From NCBI GenBank assembly GCA_016302185.1, contig JAEDOC010000024.1, forward strand, positions 1-18,621: 18,621 nt of DNA, given 5' to 3'. Positions 14,226 through 18,621 of this stretch are shown piece by piece. The translations under genes and the position numbers were made by a program. Source of the stretch: Clostridium sp. (GTDB lineage: Bacteria; Bacillota; Clostridia; Lachnospirales; Lachnospiraceae). Position 1 is the stretch's first letter. Every line of letters starts with the position of its first letter. The notes below the pieces were generated by a model. It saw only the letters and a program-made list of their open reading frames with translations. It ran no database searches and was not told where the DNA came from.

Positions 14226-15227
14226 TTAATCGTATTTCTTCATATCTCCGCTGGAAAACTCAATGAACTTTCCGGTTCCGATGGCAACCGCGGTCAATGG
14301 ATCCTCCGCAATCATGGTATTGATACCGGTCTTCTCCTCGATCAGGGCGTCCAGACCGCTGAGCAGAGAGCCGCCTCCGGTCAGAACGATACCACGGTCG
14401 AAGATATCCGCCGCCAGCTCCGGCGGCGTGCGCTCCAGCACGTTGTGTACGGCATCTACAATCTGAATCGCCGGCTCACGAAGAGCCTCCAGCGTCTCGT
14501 CAGAGGTCACCACAATGGTCTTCGGAAGTCCGGTTACCAGATTCCGTCCGCGCACCTCCATGGTCAAAACCTCCGGTCTGCGGTACGCAGCACCGATATT
14601 GATCTTAATCTCCTCTGCGGTTCTCTCACCAATCAGCAGGTTATGTTTCTTTCTCATATAGCGGACCAGAGCTTCATCGAAATCGTCTCCGGCCACCTTG
14701 ATGGATGTACTGACTACGGTTCCTCCCAGGGAAATCACGGCAATATCGGCGGTACCTCCTCCGATATCAACAATCATGTTGCCGCAGGCCTTGGAAATAT
14801 CGATACCCGCGCCGATGGCTGCCGCAACCGGCTCCTCAATGATCGCCACATCCCTGGCGCCTGCAGCGTAGGTCGCATCCTCCACCGCCTTTCTCTCCAC
14901 CTCGGTGGCGCCGCTGGGAATGCAGACACTGATTCTCGGCTTACGCAGGGTTCTCTTTCCTACCGCTTTATTAATGAAATATTTCAGCATCTTCTCTGTC
15001 ACTGTATAGTCCGAGATCACACCCTGACGCAGCGGACGCACCGCCACGATATTGCCCGGGGTTCTTCCGATCATCAGACGGGCCTCCTCACCGATGGCCT
15101 TAATCTCGTTTTTATCACGGTCAATGGCAACGACCGACGGTTCTTTTAATACAACGCCTTTTCCCTTAATATAGACAAGGATACTGGCAGTACCAAGATC
15201 GATACCAATGTCATTGGACATCATCAT
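14226..15227 (-). CDS. mreB: Rod shape-determining protein MreB/Mbl
   Basis: This actin-like ATPase forms membrane-associated filaments that organise peptidoglycan synthesis and cell shape. The 333 residues show the actin-fold phosphate loops: DIGIDLGTASILVYIKGKGV at the N-terminus, VDIGGGTADIAVISLGG near residues 156-172, and IVLTGGGSLLSGLDALIEEK near 287-306. IPSGATEVERKAVEDA is also present. Three consecutive ATGs open the frame. The first, at 15227, has AGGAGG 10 nt upstream; the third would be poorly spaced. It heads the mreB-recD2-comF operon, and no mreC or mreD follows, so it is more likely an Mbl/MreBH-type paralogue than the copy in an mreBCD cluster. Which paralogue cannot be told from sequence alone. 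Confidence 0.95.
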   Translation of the reverse strand: MMMSNDIGIDLGTASILVYIKGKGVVLKEPSVVAIDRDKNEIKAIGEEARLMIGRTPGNIVAVRPLRQGVISDYTVTEKMLKYFINKAVGKRTLRKPRISVCIPSGATEVERKAVEDATYAAGARDVAIIEEPVAAAIGAGIDISKACGNMIVDIGGGTADIAVISLGGTVVSTSIKVAGDDFDEALVRYMRKKHNLLIGERTAEEIKINIGAAYRRPEVLTMEVRGRNLVTGLPKTIVVTSDETLEALREPAIQIVDAVHNVLERTPPELAADIFDRGIVLTGGGSLLSGLDALIEEKTGINTMIAEDPLTAVAIGTGKFIEFSSGDMKKYD

Positions 15228-15333
15228 AGTTTTCTTTCCTCCTGATTTGTAAACTCACTTCTATTCTTCCAAATCGCATCATTTCTCTGAAAAACCAGTC
15301 TTCCATACCTTCAGGCAGACTTTACCGATTACT

Positions 15334-15362
15334 ATTATATACAATTTCACAGTCTTTTGAAA
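15334..15362 (-). promoter_or_regulatory. SigA-type promoter for mreB
   Basis: On the minus strand: -10 TATAAT at 15334-15339 after a 17-nt spacer, with a modest -35 TTTCAA at 15357-15362. Transcription should start near 15327, giving a leader of about 100 nt that contains the AGGAGG site. The -10 is exact consensus; the -35 is weak, so the A-tracts just upstream may compensate. Confidence 0.6.
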
Positions 15363-15400
15363 GGGTTTTTTATTTTTTTATTATGTTTATGTTTTTTTTA
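15363..15400 (-). promoter_or_regulatory. A-tract UP-like element upstream of the mreB promoter
   Basis: On the minus strand this stretch reads as runs of A (eight, seven and six A residues with short AT interruptions), directly upstream of the weak -35. Such A/T tracts can bind the RNA polymerase alpha C-terminal domain. On the plus strand the same bases are T-rich. The role is inferred from position and composition. Confidence 0.45.
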
Positions 15401-15433
15401 TGAGAGGTACACACTTTCGTCACAAATTCCCAT

Positions 15434-15547
15434 TATAATACATCTATGTTATCCGAAAGGATAACAGGCCTTTGTTTCAAGTATTGCTTGAAATAAGAAA
15501 GCTTTTTCATACTCATACCTGTCAGGGACAACCCTGACAGGCCCCCC
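15434..15547 (+). ncRNA. Candidate structured RNA: three perfect hairpins between mreB and ABC-F genes
   Basis: Three perfect hairpins follow within 94 nt. The first, at 15448-15465, has a 7-bp stem (GTTATCC/GGATAAC) with a GAAA loop. The second, at 15475-15493, has a 7-bp stem (TTTCAAG/CTTGAAA) with a TATTG loop. The third, at 15518-15541, has a 10-bp stem (CCTGTCAGGG/CCCTGACAGG) with an ACAA loop and is followed by six C residues. A TATAAT box at 15434-15439 would start transcription at about 15446, just before the first stem, but no good -35 is visible. A terminator lies at 15601-15633. The strand is not certain. I do not recognise the family. Confidence 0.4.
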
Positions 15548-15600
15548 TAATTGCCAATTTCTTTTTTATATATACCTACCATTCCCAAAAATTAAAAGTG

Positions 15601-15639
15601 AAACCCCATCGGACTCTCAGCCGATGGGGTTTTGCTTTC
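15601..15639. terminator. Bidirectional terminator at the 3' end of the ABC-F gene
   Basis: A perfect 12-bp stem, AAACCCCATCGG (15601-15612) with CCGATGGGGTTT (15621-15632), encloses an 8-nt loop. On the minus strand it starts 8 nt after the ABC-F stop and is followed by TTTCACTTTTAATTTTT. On the plus strand it is followed by TTTTGCTTTCTTT, so it could also end a transcript from the hairpin region at 15434-15547. Confidence 0.9.
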
Positions 15640-15640
15640 T

Positions 15641-17194
15641 TTAAACCTTTAAGCTCCACTCACTGCAGTCCCACACCTTTGTGGCAAAGCCTTCATAGAA
15701 GTCCGGTTCATGGCAGATGAGAAGAATACTTCCTTTATACTCTGTCAATGCCCGTTTTAATTCCTCCTTGGCATCCACATCCAGATGGTTTGTAGGCTCG
15801 TCCAGAAGAAGTAAATTCGTCTCCCGGTTAATCAGTTTACATAATCTTACCTTAGCCTGCTCTCCGCCGCTTAATACCCGCACCTGACTCTCGATGTGCT
15901 GGGTGGTCAGTCCGCACTTGGCCAGGGCGGAACGCACCTGATACTGGGTATAGGACGGAAACTCCTTCCAGATCTCCTCGATGCAGGTAGTGGTATTGCC
16001 CGGGGCAATCTCCTGTTCAAAGTAGCCGATGGAAAGATAATCTCCCAGCGTCACTTTCCCTTCCAGGGAAGGAATCAGCCCCAGGATACTTTTCAGCAGT
16101 GTGGTTTTTCCAATTCCGTTGGCTCCCACCATGGCGATCTTCTCGCCCCGCTCCATGGAGAGGTTCAAAGGCCTTGACAGCGGCTCGTCGTAGCCGATCA
16201 CCAGATTCTCCGTCTCAAAAATCACTTTTCCGGCGGCACGGGCATCCAGGAAATGGAATTCCGGCTTCGGCTTTTCCTTTGCCAGCTCAATCACTTCCAT
16301 CTTATCCAGCTTCTTCTGCCGGGACATGGCCATATTTCGTGTGGCCACCCGCGCTTTATTCCGTGCCACAAAATCCTGCAGCTGGGCAATCTCCTGCTGC
16401 TGACGCTTGTAGGCCGCCTCCAGCTGGGATTTCTTTACCTCATACACCTCACGGAACTTGTCATAATCGCCCACATAGCGGTCCAGCCGCTGATTTTCCA
16501 TGTGATATACCAGATTGATCACACTGTTTAAAAACGGGATATCATGAGAAATCAAAATAAATGCATTCTCATACTCCTGTAAGTAACGCTTCAGCCATTC
16601 GATATGCTGCACATCCAGATAGTTGGTAGGCTCGTCCAGAAGAAGAATATCCGGTTTCTCCAGAAGGAGCTTGCCCAGAAGCACCTTGGTTCTCTGTCCG
16701 CCGCTTAAGTCCGTCACATCCCGATCCAGACCAATCTCTGCCAATCCCAAGGCCCGGCCCACCTCCTCCACCTTGGAATCAATGGAGTAAAAGTCGTGAT
16801 TCATCAGAAGGTCCTGGATCGTTCCCAGCTCCTCCATCATGGAATTCATCTCCTCCTCTGAGGCATCGCCCAGACGGTCGCAGATCTCATTCATCTGCGC
16901 CTCCAGCTCAAAAAGGAAGGAAAACGCACTTTTTAACACCTCCCGGACGGTCATTCCCTTCTCCAGTACCGTATGCTGATCCAGATAGCCTACCCGGACC
17001 CGTTTGGACCATTCCACCTTGCCCTCATCCGGCATTAATTTTCCCGTAATAATATTCATAAATGTGGATTTGCCCTCTCCATTGGCTCCCACCAGGCCGA
17101 TATGCTCTCCCTTTAATAAGCGAAAGGACACATCCTGAAAAATAGCACGGTCGCCAAAGCCATGGCTTAAGTGCTCTACGTTTAATATACTCAT
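15641..17194 (-). CDS. ABC-F family ATPase, YkpA/YbiT-like
   Basis: ABC-F proteins have two ATPase domains and no membrane part; they bind the ribosomal E site and influence translation. The 517 residues contain Walker A GANGEGKST (residues about 36-44), signature LSGGQRTK, Walker B LLLLDEPTNYLD, then the charged linker helices (EVKKSQLEAAYKRQQQEIAQ). The second domain has GANGIGKTT, LSGGEQAK and LLLLDEPTNHLD. Both sites look catalytically intact (E after each Walker B). Length and linker fit the housekeeping YkpA/YbiT group rather than the long Vga/Lsa resistance proteins, but resistance cannot be excluded by sequence. The ATG at 17194 has AGGAG about 8 nt upstream. It is monocistronic, ending at the terminator at 15601-15639. 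Confidence 0.93.
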   Translation of the reverse strand: MSILNVEHLSHGFGDRAIFQDVSFRLLKGEHIGLVGANGEGKSTFMNIITGKLMPDEGKVEWSKRVRVGYLDQHTVLEKGMTVREVLKSAFSFLFELEAQMNEICDRLGDASEEEMNSMMEELGTIQDLLMNHDFYSIDSKVEEVGRALGLAEIGLDRDVTDLSGGQRTKVLLGKLLLEKPDILLLDEPTNYLDVQHIEWLKRYLQEYENAFILISHDIPFLNSVINLVYHMENQRLDRYVGDYDKFREVYEVKKSQLEAAYKRQQQEIAQLQDFVARNKARVATRNMAMSRQKKLDKMEVIELAKEKPKPEFHFLDARAAGKVIFETENLVIGYDEPLSRPLNLSMERGEKIAMVGANGIGKTTLLKSILGLIPSLEGKVTLGDYLSIGYFEQEIAPGNTTTCIEEIWKEFPSYTQYQVRSALAKCGLTTQHIESQVRVLSGGEQAKVRLCKLINRETNLLLLDEPTNHLDVDAKEELKRALTEYKGSILLICHEPDFYEGFATKVWDCSEWSLKV

Positions 17195-17248
17195 CTCTTT
17201 TCTCCTGTTCGTATTCTAAAATCCAAATTCCAAATCTCGTACTGACGC

Positions 17249-17277
17249 TTGAATCCTGATGATAAATATGTTATAGT
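17249..17277 (+). promoter_or_regulatory. Promoter of the candidate antitoxin RNA
   Basis: On the plus strand: -35 TTGAAT at 17249-17254, an exact 17-nt spacer, and -10 TATAGT at 17272-17277. Transcription should start near 17284. No gene lies downstream on this strand; the transcript would run into the terminator at 17352-17381 opposite the small toxin gene. Confidence 0.7.
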
Positions 17278-17283
17278 TAGGAC

Positions 17284-17390
17284 ATCAAAGGGAAAGCCGG
17301 AGACACATGGCCTACCCTTCAACAATGAATAGCTTAATGCTTTACAGCATCAGCCGTCACTATTGGCAGATAGTGGCGGCTATTTCTTTC
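17284..17390 (+). ncRNA. Candidate antisense RNA antitoxin (RatA-like arrangement)
   Basis: A short RNA of about 105 nt is predicted from the promoter at 17249-17277 to the terminator hairpin. It begins near ATCAAAGGGAAAGCCGGAGA and contains no plausible ORF. Its 3' end is complementary to the last codons and the 3' untranslated part of the small hydrophobic ORF read on the other strand, which is how RatA silences TxpA in Bacillus. The arrangement is seen directly; the antitoxin role is inferred. Confidence 0.6.
17352..17390 (+). terminator. Terminator of the candidate antitoxin RNA
   Basis: A 12-bp stem, AGCCGTCACTAT (17352-17363) with ATAGTGGCGGCT (17370-17381), contains one G-T pair and a 6-nt loop. 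It is followed by ATTTCTTTCT on the plus strand. It overlaps the toxin stop codon (17380-17382), so the two convergent transcripts must share this hairpin. Confidence 0.7.
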
Positions 17391-17472
17391 TCCCAAAGAT
17401 TGTATAACACAATCCTACAAGAGCAACAATGAATATTCCCATCTGAATCAAATCAGTATATGTAACATACAT
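17380..17472 (-). CDS. Holin-like type I toxin peptide, 30 aa
   Basis: A 30-residue hydrophobic peptide: N-terminus MYVTYTDLIQMG, a single membrane-spanning stretch IFIVALVGLCYTIF, and a basic C-terminus GRKK. This is the layout of the putative holin-like toxin family of Firmicutes (VTYxDL near the start, one helix, lysine/arginine tail), whose members kill by membrane damage and are held off by antisense RNA. The TAG stop lies in the terminator hairpin of the convergent plus-strand RNA. The start at 17472 has only a weak site (AGTAGG, about 4 nt upstream), which may keep translation low. It is 29 nt downstream of the oxidoreductase stop. Its short length escapes ordinary gene callers. The family call rests on pattern, not a search. 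Confidence 0.72.
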   Translation of the reverse strand: MYVTYTDLIQMGIFIVALVGLCYTIFGRKK

Positions 17473-17501
17473 TGGCCTACTACAATCAACACCATTTATC
17501 C

Positions 17502-18488
17502 TTATTTTTCACAGGGATACGTGAGTCCCCACTGCTCCCGCAGCCCATCCATCAGCTTCATCATCCGAATGGTCTCCGCGTGCGGCATCTCAGGGCACTC
17601 GATTCTGCCTTCCTCAATGGCATCCAGACAGCTTATCACCTCGTACTCATAGCCCGTCACCTGCGGCGGACAGGTGATGGTCTTCACCGGCTGATAATCG
17701 CTTCCGTAGATGGTGATGGCCTGAGGATTATTGATATTTTCCACCTCAAGGAATCCTTTTTCTCCGAATATCATACCTCTCCGATCACCCAGACCGTTCA
17801 TGGATGCTGTCAGAGACGCCATCCGGCCATCCCTGTAATGAAGTGTGACACTCTCCTGGGCGTCCACACCGGTTTCCGTCATCTGTACGGAGCTTTCCAC
17901 CTTCTCAATGTCATCTCCGAAAGCCATCACCGCAAAGTTCAGAGGATAGATTCCCACATCCAGCAGGGCACCGCCGGCCAGCTCCGGGCGGATGAGACGT
18001 TCCTTCTGATTGATTTTATAGCACAAATTGGCAGTCAACATAAAGGGCATTCCGATGACGCCGGAAGCCAGCACTTCATTGATCATATCTCTCATGGGCA
18101 TATAGCGGGTCCAGATCGCCTCCGTCACCAGCAGCTTCTTCTCCTCCGCCAGCGCCAGAATCCGCTCCGCCTGTCCTGCATTGACCGTAAAAGCCTTTTC
18201 ACAGAGCACATGCTTTCCATGCTCCAGGCACAGCTTCATATGCTCATAGTGATGGGAATGGGGCGTGGCAATATAGACCAGATCCACCTTCTCATCCGAC
18301 AGCATCTCCTCATAAGAGCCGTATGCCTTTTCAAAACCGTTCTTCTTCGCAAAGCTTTCCGCCCGCTCCAGTTCTCTTGCAGCTACGGCATAGCAGGAAA
18401 AGCGGCTGCCCTTTCCCTTCATTCCATTTAATGTATCTGCCATCGTCCCGGCGATGCGGCCGGCACCCAGAATTGCAATATGAATCAT
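17502..18488 (-). CDS. Gfo/Idh/MocA family oxidoreductase
   Basis: This is a cytosolic NAD(P)-dependent dehydrogenase acting on sugars, inositols or dihydrodiol-like substrates. The 328 residues start MIHIAILGAGRIAGTMAD, with the Rossmann GxGxxA motif at residues 8-13. VDLVYIATPHSHHYEHMKLC and HGKHVLCEKAFTVNAGQAER follow. The usual catalytic EKP motif reads EKA here (Lys retained, Pro replaced). GGALLDVGIYPLNFAVMAFG near residues 172-191 carries the conserved aspartate and the position of the usual HxxD-like histidine, which is replaced by tyrosine (GIYPL), as in the dihydrodiol dehydrogenase-like subgroup. The ATG at 18488 has AGGAGG 6 nt upstream. It is a single gene with no clear operon partner, followed directly by the toxin ORF. 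The substrate is unknown. Confidence 0.9.
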   Translation of the reverse strand: MIHIAILGAGRIAGTMADTLNGMKGKGSRFSCYAVAARELERAESFAKKNGFEKAYGSYEEMLSDEKVDLVYIATPHSHHYEHMKLCLEHGKHVLCEKAFTVNAGQAERILALAEEKKLLVTEAIWTRYMPMRDMINEVLASGVIGMPFMLTANLCYKINQKERLIRPELAGGALLDVGIYPLNFAVMAFGDDIEKVESSVQMTETGVDAQESVTLHYRDGRMASLTASMNGLGDRRGMIFGEKGFLEVENINNPQAITIYGSDYQPVKTITCPPQVTGYEYEVISCLDAIEEGRIECPEMPHAETIRMMKLMDGLREQWGLTYPCEK

Positions 18489-18542
18489 ACAGTTCCTCCT
18501 CTTTATATTCTGATTTCATTTCCTTCTTCTCTGTCTTTTCTC

Positions 18543-18571
18543 ATTCTACAGGAAGAAAGAAGTTCACGCAA
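18543..18571 (-). promoter_or_regulatory. Possible promoter of the oxidoreductase gene
   Basis: On the minus strand: -10 TAGAAT at 18543-18548, a 17-nt spacer, and -35 TTGCGT at 18566-18571. The -10 matches five of six consensus bases and the -35 only three, so this is a weak or regulated promoter at best. The rest of 18489-18621 shows nothing else recognisable apart from the ribosome binding site. Confidence 0.35.
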
Positions 18572-18621
18572 CCGAAAATCTCCTCTGATAATTATTCCCG
18601 CCTCCCCCTTGAAGAATCCCC

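Noticed and set aside
15433..15516. 27-codon minus-strand ORF over the hairpin block, beginning ATGAGTATGAAAAAG
   Set aside because: It has no proper ribosome binding site, its codons are dictated by two perfect hairpins, and the product resembles nothing known. RNA structure explains the sequence better.
15641..17194. ABC-F gene as an antibiotic resistance determinant
   Set aside because: The short linker and overall length fit the housekeeping YkpA/YbiT group, and no drug-inducible leader peptide or mobile context is visible.

Overview
The window looks like chromosomal DNA from a low-to-mid GC Gram-positive bacterium of class Clostridia, most likely Lachnospiraceae-like. The reasons are the rpmG-secE-nusG-rplK-rplA order, strong AGGAGG ribosome binding sites, TTGACA/TATAAT promoters spaced 17 nt apart, a Sapep-type M20 dipeptidase, RecD2, ComF, a YkpA/YbiT-like ABC-F protein and a split ThrE exporter. 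The lineage is inferred from gene content only. I see no IS element, prophage, tRNA, rRNA or CRISPR.

Layout. (1) 1-2494, minus strand: ribosomal protein and transcription operon, read as rpmG (GTG start), secE, nusG, rplK, rplA, from a clear promoter at 2466-2494. A nearly identical 28-nt hairpin-forming motif precedes both rplK and rplA. A degenerate 44-bp tandem repeat fills the rplK-rplA gap. (2) 2491-4085, minus strand: DUF3870 gene plus a two-gene ThrE-type threonine/serine exporter. (3) 4086-4418: divergent promoters and a roughly 120-nt structured leader ending in an intrinsic terminator. (4) 4419-9638, plus strand: pepV-like dipeptidase, a CapA-like protein with no membrane anchor, a DUF819 membrane protein and a transglutaminase-like protein, closed by a perfect 20-bp terminator stem. 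(5) 9712-15227, minus strand: mreB, recD2, comF, a YcxB-like membrane protein with a heptad-repeat tail, and a GNAT acetyltransferase. (6) 15228-15640: mreB promoter with A-tracts, an unexplained block of three perfect hairpins on the other side, and a bidirectional terminator. (7) 15641-17194, minus strand: ABC-F ATPase. (8) 17249-17472: a small locus read as a type I toxin-antitoxin pair, with a 30-aa holin-like toxin on the minus strand and a convergent short RNA on the plus strand. (9) 17502-18488, minus strand: Gfo/Idh/MocA-family oxidoreductase.

How the genes work together. The ribosomal operon is probably autoregulated by L1. The dipeptidase operon looks like a peptide-salvage or envelope-peptide unit whose expression could be attenuated through its leader. 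The mreB cluster mixes cell shape, DNA repair and DNA uptake. The parts most worth a second look are non-coding or very small: the toxin-antitoxin locus, the pepV leader RNA, the hairpin block beside mreB and the duplicated ribosomal motif.
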